Origin: Microbispora bryophytorum
GTDB taxonomy: Bacteria; Actinomycetota; Actinomycetes; Streptosporangiales; Streptosporangiaceae
Direction: 5' to 3'
Length of the DNA: 64,000 bases
Assembly (NCBI RefSeq): GCF_006874465.1
Contig: NZ_VIRL01000018.1
Span: 1 to 64,000, forward strand
Shown: piece by piece, positions 25,311-33,292 of the stretch
Position numbering within the stretch: the first letter of the stretch is position 1
Layout: each line of letters begins with the position of its first letter
Notes under the pieces: model-generated
The model's database searches: none
Told to the model about the DNA's origin: nothing
Seen by the model: the letters and a program-made list of their open reading frames with translations, nothing else
Made by a program: the position numbers and the translations under genes

Positions 25311-25712
25311 GCCCGCGATTCGGCCCATCTGGGGGGTGTCAGATGCACCATATGCGGGTGGCGTGGCGTCTGGCGTCTTCCTAGATTGGTGAACATGCGT
25401 CCCACCGCGGGTCACCGCGGATCTTCCCCGAACTACCGCCTTGGCGGGGTTGGGCTCAAGAGCGCCCAGTGCCGGTACCCCGGCAGAGGAAGGCGCCGCT
25501 TTGCTTCAGAGGGCACGCCGGCATGGATGCCATGAGGCCCTCGTCGTCGCCCCCGAGACATCCCGTCGTCGAGCCCCCCGGTCAAAGGCCGGGAAGGAAT
25601 TCCCGGCCGGCTTCGGAATGCACAACACTCTTCGTGACTCACGGGGATGCGGCAGGCACGCGGGCGATACCCACACACCCCGACCACTCGGTCGCGGGAA
25701 GGAAGAACTGAC
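25311..25712. other. Intergenic region, nothing recognised
   Basis: About 400 bases between the response regulator and the second kinase. Frames here lack start signals and domain patterns. Confidence 0.45.
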
Positions 25713-26576
25713 ATGGACATGAGACACGTTGAGGCTCTGTCCGGCTGTATCGACGGTATTGACATCCCCGCATCTGTCACAGACCTTGACGCGGAGGTTT
25801 CCAATCCCCTCGGTGAAGACGAGATCGCCCGGACCACCAGGGCCGTGATCTGCACGTTGAAACGGCTCAACAAGGCACTGCAGCAACAGCGGCGGTTCGC
25901 CTCCGACACGTCGCATGAGTTGCGTAACCCCCTCGCTGGGCTGCGCGCAGAGCTTGAGCAGGCTCAGTTGCATCCAGATGATGTTCATCTGCACGAGACC
26001 CTCCAACGTGCGCTGAGCGCCGTCGACCGGCTCGAGGCGATCATCGGCGATCTGCTTCTGCTGTCCCGTGTCGAGAGCGTTGTGCCGAACGGGCGGGCGC
26101 CGGTCGACCTGGCACAACTGGTCAAGGCGGAAGTCTCCCGCCGGGCGGACCGGATTCCGGTCCAGTTGTGGCTCGTCCCCGGGGTGTACGTCAAGATCGT
26201 CGGCATCCAGATCGGCCGGGCACTCACAAATCTGCTGGACAATGCCCAACGGCACGCCGAACGGGTCGTACGGGTCGAGGTCAGCCATAACGGGCGCATC
26301 GCGGAACTGGCGGTCTCCGACGACGGCGAAGGGATCGCCGAGGCCGACATCGAGCGGATCTTCGAACGATTCACCAGGCTGGACGCAGGCCGCCGCCGCG
26401 ACCGCAGCGGCACGGGCCTCGGGTTGTCGATCGCCCGTGAAATCGCTCAGGCGCATGACGGGACCCTCCATGCCGGAGACTCTCCCATTGGCGGTGCACG
26501 CTTCACGCTGCGGCTTCCCCTCGCCGCCCTTCGGGACGCCGATGGCGTCAAGAGGCCTGACCAACGGCTGCACTGA
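25713..26576 (+). CDS. Histidine kinase without sensor or membrane segment
   Basis: 287-residue kinase. A short N-terminal stretch leads straight into HisKA with H-box RRFASDTSHELRNPLAGLRAE (near 70), then HATPase_c: N-box RALTNLLDNAQRHAE, G1 DDGEGI, G2 GTGLGLSI. There is no transmembrane helix or HAMP, so it is cytoplasmic and must sense through a partner. GGAAGGAAG precedes the ATG. No response regulator is directly downstream; the NarL regulator 400 bases upstream on the same strand is the nearest. The decayed fragment at 19141 resembles it. Confidence 0.88.
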   Translation: MDMRHVEALSGCIDGIDIPASVTDLDAEVSNPLGEDEIARTTRAVICTLKRLNKALQQQRRFASDTSHELRNPLAGLRAELEQAQLHPDDVHLHETLQRALSAVDRLEAIIGDLLLLSRVESVVPNGRAPVDLAQLVKAEVSRRADRIPVQLWLVPGVYVKIVGIQIGRALTNLLDNAQRHAERVVRVEVSHNGRIAELAVSDDGEGIAEADIERIFERFTRLDAGRRRDRSGTGLGLSIAREIAQAHDGTLHAGDSPIGGARFTLRLPLAALRDADGVKRPDQRLH

Positions 26577-26986
26577 CGTGGGGGCCGGCTTCGGGCAGGG
26601 CGCCGGAAGCGAGTAGGGGCCGGGGAAACCTTGTGGTTCCGCCGGTCAGTTGCCGGTACTGCTCGGGGGGTACCGACCTCGGCACAGCGTCGCAACCAAG
26701 CGGAGTTGGCGTAGCTTCATGCCCGCCACCCCTTCCCGGCCGGGCGGTTCCGATGTGGACCGTCTCGTCTCACCCAAGAGCGGCTCCTCCACCCGAGAGC
26801 GGGGACGGGAGTCATCACCGGATGTGATGAGCTGAGCTCGGATCGCCCTGTTCCCCGCACTCACCGCGTCGATGCATCGGGCATACGTTGGAGTTCCTTC
26901 AGGTCCATCCCCCGAACCCTCCTGCCCCCTTCGGCGGATCCGCCGAGGAGACCGCGGCCGGCCTGACGGAAAGAAGGAGAGCAGCC
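26577..26986. other. Intergenic region with a 16-bp palindrome
   Basis: About 410 bases, no gene supported. TCGGCGGATCCGCCGA (26931-26946) is a perfect palindrome 40 bases before the LapA-like gene and could be an operator, though GC-rich palindromes arise by chance here. Confidence 0.4.
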
Positions 26987-27445
26987 ATGCCCGACCTGTC
27001 GAAGCCACGCGAGTCCCAGCCAGTCGAAGTGCCCACGGTCGGGCCATCCCGCCGGTTCGTCCTCGCGCGTACGCGTGCGAGCGCGATGTGGGTGGCGACC
27101 ATCACGGCGGCGTTCATCCTGCTCCTGCTGCTGATCTTCGTGCTGCAGAACGGCCAAGTGATCAGGGTTTCCTTCTTCGGCGCCGACGGAGACCTGCCTC
27201 TGGGCGTCGCGCTCCTGCTGGCCATGACCGGCGGCATTCTCGCCGTCGCACTCCCCGGAGTCGGGCGGATCATCCAGCTCCGTCGGCTCGCCCGTCGCCG
27301 GATGGTATCCACGTCGGTCGGCGACGCCTCCAAGCACCACAAGCCGCTATACGAGCCGCCTATCGGGCAGACCGTAGGGGACGGGCGTCTTCCAGCGAGC
27401 CGCGGTCCCAAGGACCGACTTCGAGCCCTCCTCACGCGTCGATGA
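26987..27445 (+). CDS. LapA-domain (DUF1049) membrane protein
   Basis: 152-residue inner-membrane protein. After about 35 soluble residues, two membrane helices follow: WVATITAAFILLLLLIFVLQ and LGVALLLAMTGGILAVALPG, separated by a loop with NGQVIRVSFFG, the classic lipopolysaccharide-assembly protein A (LapA) pattern. In actinomycetes its role is unknown. A basic cytoplasmic tail follows. AAGGAG precedes the ATG at 26987. Confidence 0.82.
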   Translation: MPDLSKPRESQPVEVPTVGPSRRFVLARTRASAMWVATITAAFILLLLLIFVLQNGQVIRVSFFGADGDLPLGVALLLAMTGGILAVALPGVGRIIQLRRLARRRMVSTSVGDASKHHKPLYEPPIGQTVGDGRLPASRGPKDRLRALLTRR

Positions 27446-27464
27446 TCCAAACGCCGACTCTGCC

Positions 27465-27782
27465 ATGAGGGCCACCGTCCGGCGCCGGCGAATCACCGCG
27501 TGTGCCGATCCTCAGGGATTTTGCATCGAAGGCGACCTCGACCGCATCAGCCTGCCCGCTCTGACCCTGGCACTGGCCTCGATGTCGAACAGCGCCGACA
27601 TCCACGTCGATCTCAGCGGCCTGGTATTCATCGATGTCGGTGGCCTGCGTGCCCTCGTCACGGCTGCTGCGCGGCTGGAGGGTGATCACTCACTGATCTT
27701 GCGGTCGGCGCCCCCGCAGACGCGACGCCTGCTCGACCTCACCGGCTGGTGCTCCGCGCCCGGTCTCACCCTTGGCGGCTGA
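27465..27782 (+). CDS. STAS-domain protein lacking the phospho-Ser
   Basis: 105 residues, essentially a single STAS domain: FCIEGDLDRISLPALTLAL, then IHVDLSGLVFIDVGGLRALV. The site normally DSSG/DSTG reads DVGG, so it cannot be switched by kinase phosphorylation in the usual way. It may be a constitutive anti-sigma antagonist or a sensor subunit. It starts 19 bases after the LapA-like gene, so they may be cotranscribed. Confidence 0.8.
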   Translation: MRATVRRRRITACADPQGFCIEGDLDRISLPALTLALASMSNSADIHVDLSGLVFIDVGGLRALVTAAARLEGDHSLILRSAPPQTRRLLDLTGWCSAPGLTLGG

Positions 27783-27882
27783 GACAGGGCCTGCCGGCCG
27801 CAGATCGATCCGCCGCCGGAAAGGTCGTTGCCGGGATCGCCAGGTCCGGCCGGTGGCGGCGCGTGGCTCACTGCGACGCAGG

Positions 27883-28458
27883 TCACCGACCGGCAGCGGC
27901 AACGGTCTGGTGCTCGGTGACGGACCCGCCTTCGTTCTCCCAGCGGAGCATGCACTCCTGGTCCGCCCGGCCGGCGCCCGGTGCGGTGGGAAGGTGCGCG
28001 GCGGCGAGGATGTCGGCCGGAGCGAGGCCCGTCGTCTTCCCGGTGACGAGCGTGAGGACCGCCTCGGCGGGCCCGCTTGCGGTGCCCGGCGGGACGACCA
28101 GCAGGACGACCGGCTCGGCGCCCGAGAGGATCAAGGTGATCACGTGGGGGTCGATGTAGCGGAACCAGCCGACTTTCACCTGGCGCCTGTGTGCCGGGAC
28201 ACGGCGCGGGATGTGGTCCCACGCGTCCCGGTACACGCCGACCCGCAGCGTGGTCCGGCCGACCCGCTGATCGACGGCGGCGATGAGGCCGGGCAGCTCG
28301 GCGGTGGCGTCGCGGGAGTAGGGCCACCACGCCCCGTCTACGGTGGCGCGCCGGTCCAGCACGGGATTCAAGGAGAGCCGGACCGCCGAGTCGATCACGG
28401 GACCCTCGGGCGCGGCGGCGCTCAGCGGCTTGGGACGAGAAAGAAGCGCTGGCACCAT
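27883..28458 (-). CDS. DUF5994 family protein
   Basis: 191-residue actinobacterial protein of unknown function. Family landmarks are VDGAWWPYSRDATAELPGLI, DAWDHIPRRV and KVGWFRYIDPHVITLI. It often accompanies STAS and signalling genes. The ATG is preceded by a leader almost identical to that of the STAS gene at 18144-18836, so the two are probably coregulated. It is convergent with the STAS gene at 27465. Confidence 0.82.
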   Translation of the reverse strand: MVPALLSRPKPLSAAAPEGPVIDSAVRLSLNPVLDRRATVDGAWWPYSRDATAELPGLIAAVDQRVGRTTLRVGVYRDAWDHIPRRVPAHRRQVKVGWFRYIDPHVITLILSGAEPVVLLVVPPGTASGPAEAVLTLVTGKTTGLAPADILAAAHLPTAPGAGRADQECMLRWENEGGSVTEHQTVAAAGR

Positions 28459-28570
28459 GACTGCCTAGCCTGTCCGGCTCCTTGCAGGGGCCGAAGCGAT
28501 GGTTCGCCGGGGGCGACGCCGACCTGACTGCCAACGCACGAAATGTCCTCGGCGCCTTCAGCCTACCTCG
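28456..28570 (-). promoter_or_regulatory. Conserved leader, copy B
   Basis: Counterpart of copy A. The core is at 28504-28552, 46 bases from the DUF5994 start, including the small TCGCC/GGCGA hairpin. Weaker identity continues through the ribosome-binding region and about 20 bases on the far side. Confidence 0.6.
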
Positions 28571-28829
28571 CCGGCTTCCGGCCTCCTGCCGCGTCCTCTC
28601 CAGCCGCCTGCCACCTGCTGATCGTCGGCGAACGGGAGGCGGCAGGATCGCGGTGAGGTGCCCGTCGGGTGCGGGTGGAGGGCGAATTCGGGTGGTGCCT
28701 CGACGGGCCATCTCAGCCGGAGATGAGCCTGACTCGGAATCGACGTTTCCCCCGCACCCTCGGCCGCGTTGACTTGAGGCAGATCAGCCGGCGCACCTCG
28801 CGTCGCTGCGACCGCCGTAAGGGGGCGCG

Positions 28830-29144
28830 ATGACCCTGAACGTGGAGTGCATGAAGGTCCGCGCCGACAGCGGGCCGAACGGGCAGGAGCGCCGCTGTGA
28901 GCACCTCGACATGCTCCCGGACGTCCGGCACGAGGCTCCCGAATGCCGGCCGTGCCTGGCCCTGGGGCTGCCCTGGTCTCACCTGCTGGTGTGCCTGACC
29001 TGCGGGTGGGTCGCCTGCTCCGATGATTCGCCCGGCGGTCACGCGCGGGCGCACTACGAGGAGACCGACCATCCGGTGGTTGCCGCACTGGATTCGGAAA
29101 CACCCCGGCGATGGTGTTACGTGCACGGACGTGCCGCCCTATAG
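28830..29144 (+). CDS. UBP-type zinc finger protein
   Basis: 104-residue protein with a ZnF-UBP fold. Metal ligands are visible in RRCEHLDMLPD, PECRPCLALG, LLVCLTCGWVACSDDS, HARAHYEETDHPVV and WCYVHG. In eukaryotes the domain binds ubiquitin tails; in bacteria the role is unknown. AAGGGGG precedes the ATG. The desaturase begins 19 bases downstream, so they are probably cotranscribed, a pairing I have no explanation for. Confidence 0.85.
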   Translation: MTLNVECMKVRADSGPNGQERRCEHLDMLPDVRHEAPECRPCLALGLPWSHLLVCLTCGWVACSDDSPGGHARAHYEETDHPVVAALDSETPRRWCYVHGRAAL

Positions 29145-29163
29145 GACGAGAGGGAAGAGGCTC

Positions 29164-30168
29164 ATGATCACCTCCGAACATATCCTGAAACGCCGGGAGG
29201 ACTACGACGGCACGTCACCGTTCCCCACGGCCGCAGAGCAGGTTTCGGCCGGCAGAGCGCAGACAGGACTGACCGCGACGATCGTCGTGCTGCCGTTCGT
29301 CGCGCTCGGAACCGGGCTCTTGCTGGCATGGGGGCACGGAGTCGTGCTCACCGATCTGCTGCTGGCCGGGGCGCTCTACATGGTGACCGGATTCGGGGTG
29401 ACCGTCGGATTCCACCGGCTGCTCACTCACGGGTCCTTCACCGCCCGCCCGTGGCTTCGGATCGCGCTGGCGGTCGCCGGGTCGATGAGCTTCCAGGGCA
29501 ACGTCATCGACTGGGTGGCCGTCCATCGACGCCATCACGCCTTCACCGACCGCCCCGGCGATCCGCACTCTCCTTACCGGTACGGCACCAGCCTGTACGG
29601 CCAGCTTCGCGGCCTTGCGCACGCCCATCTGGGCTGGCTGTTCACCGACGATCTGACGCCGGCCTCCCGCTACGCGCCCGACCTGCCCGCCGATCCGGCG
29701 ATGGTGAGAGTGGCGCGTGCCTTCCCCGCACTGTGCGCCTTGTCGCTGGGGCTGCCGTTCCTGGCCGGCTGGGCGATCAGCGGCAGCCTGTACGGCGGGC
29801 TGACCGCGTTCCTGTGGGCCGGGCTGGTTCGCATCGCCCTCCTGCAGCACGTCACCTGGAGCGTCAACTCTCTTTGCCACGTGGTCGGCAGCAGGCCTTT
29901 CGCCACTCGCCGTCATGACCGCTCGACCAACCTGTGGCCGCTGGCGGTTCTGTCGTTCGGGGAGAGCTGGCACAACGGTCACCACAGTGAACCCACCTGC
30001 GCCGTGCACGGCCTGGACCGGCACCAGATCGACCCTGCCGCCGGGCTGATCCGGCTCTTCGAGCGTCTGGGCTGGGCCACCGGCGTGCGCTGGCCCGATC
30101 CCGGCCGTGTCGAGCGCCGTCGGCGCACGGGCCTGTCCGAGGGAGCCCGCACATCCGCCGGGCCCTGA
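29164..30168 (+). CDS. Ole1-type acyl-CoA desaturase
   Basis: 334-residue membrane di-iron desaturase. Histidine boxes: HRLLTH (near 82), HRRHHAF (near 122) and HNGHH (near 275), with hydrophobic pairs between them (VLPFVALGTGLLLAW, LYMVTGFGVTVGF). It belongs to the delta-9 acyl-CoA desaturase family, distinct from the DesA3-like enzyme at 15184. Electron donors may be shared with the reductase at 16302 (inference). Together they would control membrane fluidity, in line with the two cold-shock genes nearby. Confidence 0.9.
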   Translation: MITSEHILKRREDYDGTSPFPTAAEQVSAGRAQTGLTATIVVLPFVALGTGLLLAWGHGVVLTDLLLAGALYMVTGFGVTVGFHRLLTHGSFTARPWLRIALAVAGSMSFQGNVIDWVAVHRRHHAFTDRPGDPHSPYRYGTSLYGQLRGLAHAHLGWLFTDDLTPASRYAPDLPADPAMVRVARAFPALCALSLGLPFLAGWAISGSLYGGLTAFLWAGLVRIALLQHVTWSVNSLCHVVGSRPFATRRHDRSTNLWPLAVLSFGESWHNGHHSEPTCAVHGLDRHQIDPAAGLIRLFERLGWATGVRWPDPGRVERRRRTGLSEGARTSAGP

Positions 30169-30327
30169 GGGCAGCGGCCTATCGGCACGGAATCCCCGGT
30201 CAGCGGTGGGCATGGTGATCGTCCTCCAGTCGATCGTCCGGTTCACGTCGCGGCGGCCTCCTGCGCGAGGACTTAAGGTGGGAAAACGCGGGTCCGCGTC
30301 GACGCCGCAGGCCGGAGGGGATGGCCC

Positions 30328-31266
30328 ATGGAGCTACGTCAGCTCCGTTACTTCGTGACCCTGGCCGAGGAGCTGCACTTCGGCCGGGCGGCGCTTCGTG
30401 AGCACATCGTGCAGTCCGCGCTGAGCCAACAGGTGCAACGTCTCGAACGCGAACTAGGTGTGCGCTTGCTGAATCGCAGCACCCACCACGTCGAACTGAC
30501 CCCGGCCGGCACCGCCTTCCTCATCGAGGCCCGGCAGATCCTCGACCATACGGGTAGGGCGGCGCACGCGGCCCGGAACGCCGTCGGTTCTCCGCCCACA
30601 CTCCGGGTGGGCATCGTCGACGCGGGCTACGACTCCATGCCCCGGATCCTGCAAGCCGTACAGCGACGCCATCCGGAGCTGACGATCCACCAGGTCGAGG
30701 CGAGCACTCCCGCGCAGTACCGCAAACTGGCCGACGGGCGCCTGGAGATCGGGATCGGTCTCTCCTCCCAGCTCCCCCCCGACATGGCCTCCGAGCTCAT
30801 CCGGCTCGATCCGCTGGGCGTGCTGGTTCCTGATACCCACCGCTTCGCTGCGCTGGACGGGGTGCCCGTCGCATCCTTGGCTGAGGAACTCCTCCTGCTC
30901 GGCGAGGAGGCCCAGACGCCGGAGTCCAACCAGTTCGTCCGCGAACTGTGCCGCTCAGCCGGCTTCGAGCCCACCGTCTACAAGGGAACCGTCGAGAGCA
31001 ACCACGCAGCTGAAGATCTCGTCTTCCAGCACCGCTGCGTGCTCTGCGTCCCCTCCTCCGCCCGCACATCCAACCGTCCAGGCACCGTCTGGCGGCCACT
31101 GACCGAACCAAACCCCCACTACCCTTGGTCGCTCCTGTGGCGCTCAGGCGACCCGTCTCCATACGTCAACGCCGTCATCGACACCGCCCGGCAAGTTGCC
31201 CGCCGGCTCGACTGGCTCGCAGCCCCGCGCTCGCTGAGCCCGGATTCACGGGCTGGTGCGGCATGA
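30328..31266 (+). CDS. LysR-family transcriptional regulator
   Basis: 312-residue regulator. N-terminal HTH (about 1-60): MELRQLRYFVTLAEELHFGR, then SALSQQVQRLERELGVRLLN. The C-terminal effector-binding domain is complete (LRVGIVDAGYDSMPRILQAV). GGAGG precedes the ATG. It may act on the desaturase upstream or on the GAF-ANTAR gene 21 bases downstream; the effector is unknown. Confidence 0.9.
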   Translation: MELRQLRYFVTLAEELHFGRAALREHIVQSALSQQVQRLERELGVRLLNRSTHHVELTPAGTAFLIEARQILDHTGRAAHAARNAVGSPPTLRVGIVDAGYDSMPRILQAVQRRHPELTIHQVEASTPAQYRKLADGRLEIGIGLSSQLPPDMASELIRLDPLGVLVPDTHRFAALDGVPVASLAEELLLLGEEAQTPESNQFVRELCRSAGFEPTVYKGTVESNHAAEDLVFQHRCVLCVPSSARTSNRPGTVWRPLTEPNPHYPWSLLWRSGDPSPYVNAVIDTARQVARRLDWLAAPRSLSPDSRAGAA

Positions 31267-31287
31267 CCTGAGTGTAGTTAGGTAAGC

Positions 31288-32073
31288 ATGAACGTCCAGG
31301 AGGACAACGTTTCTGCAGGTCCCTTCTGGGAGGCAGCCGTGACGCGGGAACGCCAACTGACCGACGCGTTCGCCGAGTTGACGGACACCCTTGTCGGAGA
31401 CTTCGACGTCGTCGATTTGTTACACCAGCTCACCCTGCGCTGCGTGCGACTGCTGGACGTCGATGCGGCGGGGCTGCTGCTGGTCGACCGGCAAGGGCGG
31501 CTGCGTCCGATGGCGGCCTCCACTGAGCAGGCCCGCATGCTGAAACTCCTCCAGCTCCAGGATGTGGACGGCCCCGGCCTGGATTGTTACCGCACCGGCG
31601 AGCCGGTGACCAGTGCCGATCTGATCGCCGGGGGAGGGCGCTGGCCCCGTTTCGCCGCAGCGGCGCAGCTCGCCGGCTTCGTCGCGGTCCAGGCACTGCC
31701 GATGCGCCACCGCGACAGGGTCATCGGCGCACTCACCCTGCTACGGACGGCAGCCGGCCGATTGACCACGGATGAGCTGCACATCGGGCAGGCACTGGCC
31801 AATGTCGCCACCATCAGCATCCTGCACCAGCGCGGGCTGGAGCGATACGAGGCAGCCACAGAGCAGCTACAGACCGCGCTCAACAGTCGCACGCTCACCG
31901 AGCAGGCCACGGGGATGCTGGCCGAGCGCCATCACAGCGACATGGACGACGCCTTCGACTCCTTGTGCGTCTACGCGCGCACCCGCGGCCTGCGCCTGTC
32001 GGAGGCGGCGCATGCCATCGTCCACAGCGAACACGACATCGATCAACCTCCGGCCGACGATCACAGCCGATGA
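31288..32073 (+). CDS. GAF-ANTAR domain regulator
   Basis: 261-residue protein. A GAF sensor domain (about 40-180: LRCVRLLDVDAAGLLLVDRQG) is followed by an ANTAR RNA-binding domain (about 195-250: ALNSRTLTEQATGMLAERHH). ANTAR proteins bind paired hairpins in nascent RNA and prevent termination. The ligand is unknown. ATG 31288 is used; a GTG at 31339 is an alternative. It may be cotranscribed with the LysR gene. Confidence 0.88.
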   Translation: MNVQEDNVSAGPFWEAAVTRERQLTDAFAELTDTLVGDFDVVDLLHQLTLRCVRLLDVDAAGLLLVDRQGRLRPMAASTEQARMLKLLQLQDVDGPGLDCYRTGEPVTSADLIAGGGRWPRFAAAAQLAGFVAVQALPMRHRDRVIGALTLLRTAAGRLTTDELHIGQALANVATISILHQRGLERYEAATEQLQTALNSRTLTEQATGMLAERHHSDMDDAFDSLCVYARTRGLRLSEAAHAIVHSEHDIDQPPADDHSR

Positions 32074-32228
32074 CGAGGCTTGCCGGGATCGGCCTCGTCG
32101 GCCGGAGCTCCCTTCCCACCGGCAGTTCCCATAGCTCGTGTTCTGGCGGAGCAGTCGAGTGACGTAGGAGCGGGCGCGGCCGACCTACCGGTTCGGGGTC
32201 GGAGCGGAAGTACGTAGCATCGGGTCTC

Positions 32229-32750
32229 GTGATCGTATGGATCAACGGAACCCATGGCGCAGGCAAGACGACGGCCGCTGCACTCGTGCAGCAACTGATC
32301 CCGGACTCACGGGTGTTCGACGCCGAGAAGGTAGGCGAGACGCTCATGGACATCACGCCGGGGCTGCCGGCGACGGACAACTTCCAGCACTGGCCGCCGT
32401 GGCGGCCACTCGTCGTCGAGACCGCCCGCCTCGTACTCGACTACGCCGGCGGCATTCTGGTGATGCCCATGACTGTCCTGGTCGAGCAGTACTGGCGCGA
32501 GATCAGCACCGGCCTCACCCGGCATGCCATCCCGGTACGGCACTTCGTCCTCCACGCTGACCAGGACACTCTCCGCAGGCGCATCGAGGGGGACACTCTT
32601 CTTGGCCCCTCCCCCTTCCGTCTCAAATACCTTGAGCCCTACGCCGAGGCGGCCCGCACGTGGCTACATGGCGAGGCCGAGGTCATCGACACCACGCACC
32701 TGACACCCGCCCAGGTCGCACGGCAGATCGCAGAGGCCGTCAAAGGTTGA
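32229..32750 (+). CDS. TmrB-like P-loop NTPase
   Basis: 173-residue ATP-binding protein. The P-loop is GTHGAGKTT (residues 7-15). The pattern MIVWINGTHGAGKT, then DNFQHWPPWRPL and GGILVMPMTVLVEQYW, follows Bacillus TmrB, the tunicamycin resistance protein. A resistance role here is inference; related proteins are called AAA family ATPases or kinases. GTG start, weak ribosome binding site. Its downstream end abuts an integrase remnant. Confidence 0.8.
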   Translation: MIVWINGTHGAGKTTAAALVQQLIPDSRVFDAEKVGETLMDITPGLPATDNFQHWPPWRPLVVETARLVLDYAGGILVMPMTVLVEQYWREISTGLTRHAIPVRHFVLHADQDTLRRRIEGDTLLGPSPFRLKYLEPYAEAARTWLHGEAEVIDTTHLTPAQVARQIAEAVKG

Positions 32751-32754
32751 GGTT

Positions 32755-33013
32755 CGCCCCCACGCGGAAACTGTGTGCGATCCGGCTCCCGGAGAACCTG
32801 GTGAAGGCCCTCAAGCAGCACAGGGCCGAGCAGGTCCTCAAGGAGCACAGGGCCGAGCAGGTCCTCAAGGAGCACAGGGCCGAGCAGGTCCTCAAGGAGC
32901 ACAGGGCCGAGCAGGCCGCGGAGCGCCTGGCGGCCGGATCGGCCTGGAACAACCCGTACGGCTTGGTCCTCACCACGCACATCGGGACCGCCATCGAGCC
33001 GGAGAACCTCTAG
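32755..33013 (+). pseudogene. Tyrosine recombinase fragment with internal repeats
   Basis: The frame reads PTRKLCAIRLPENLVKALKQ, then copies of KEHRAEQVL, then ERLAAGSAWNNPYGLVL and IGTAIEPENL. This is the central segment of an actinophage-type integrase (strand before the catalytic region, then the loop leading to the HxLR box), but it lacks the N-terminal domain and the catalytic HxLRH...Y part. A 9-residue tandem duplication interrupts the helix. Non-functional. Confidence 0.6.
32821..32917 (+). repeat. 27-bp tandem repeat
   Basis: Three identical 27-bp units (32821-32847, 32848-32874, 32875-32901) plus a partial fourth, in frame with the integrase fragment and encoding repeats of HRAEQVLKE. 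Confidence 0.95.
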
Positions 33014-33056
33014 CCCGACGCCCGTGAGCCGTTGGTCGGTTCGACATCCACCACGA

Positions 33057-33257
33057 TCACCTTTTCAAATCGGTGAACCACGCGATCAAGGGCCCGGCTT
33101 CTGGTTGGCCCATGTCGCAGCGGGGGCACAGAACCACGATGCCGGTACCCCGAAGGGTCTCGTTTCGAGCATTGACGAGGTGGTGCGGAACCCGGGCCGA
33201 GAGGATGCCTGCCTGGCCGCATCGTCCGCACTCGGGCGGCTCTGCTGTCAGGATGAC
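33057..33257 (-). CDS. DUF6300-like zinc-knuckle protein, start unclear
   Basis: A 66-residue minus-strand frame reads VILTAEPPECGRCGQAG, ILSARVPHHLVNARNETLRG, then TGIVVLCPRCDMGQPEAGPL and IAWFTDLKR. Two CxxC pairs (CGRC, CPRC) and the ending fit the DUF6300 family. It begins 36 bases after the dnaE stop. No ATG, GTG or TTG precedes the conserved part in frame, so either translation starts unusually or the 5' end has been lost. The match is by eye. Confidence 0.5.
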   Translation of the reverse strand, partial: VILTAEPPECGRCGQAGILSARVPHHLVNARNETLRGTGIVVLCPRCDMGQPEAGPLIAWFTDLKR

Positions 33258-33292
33258 TTCGACTCGGCTCGGGTCTCGGGTGGAGTTACTTT

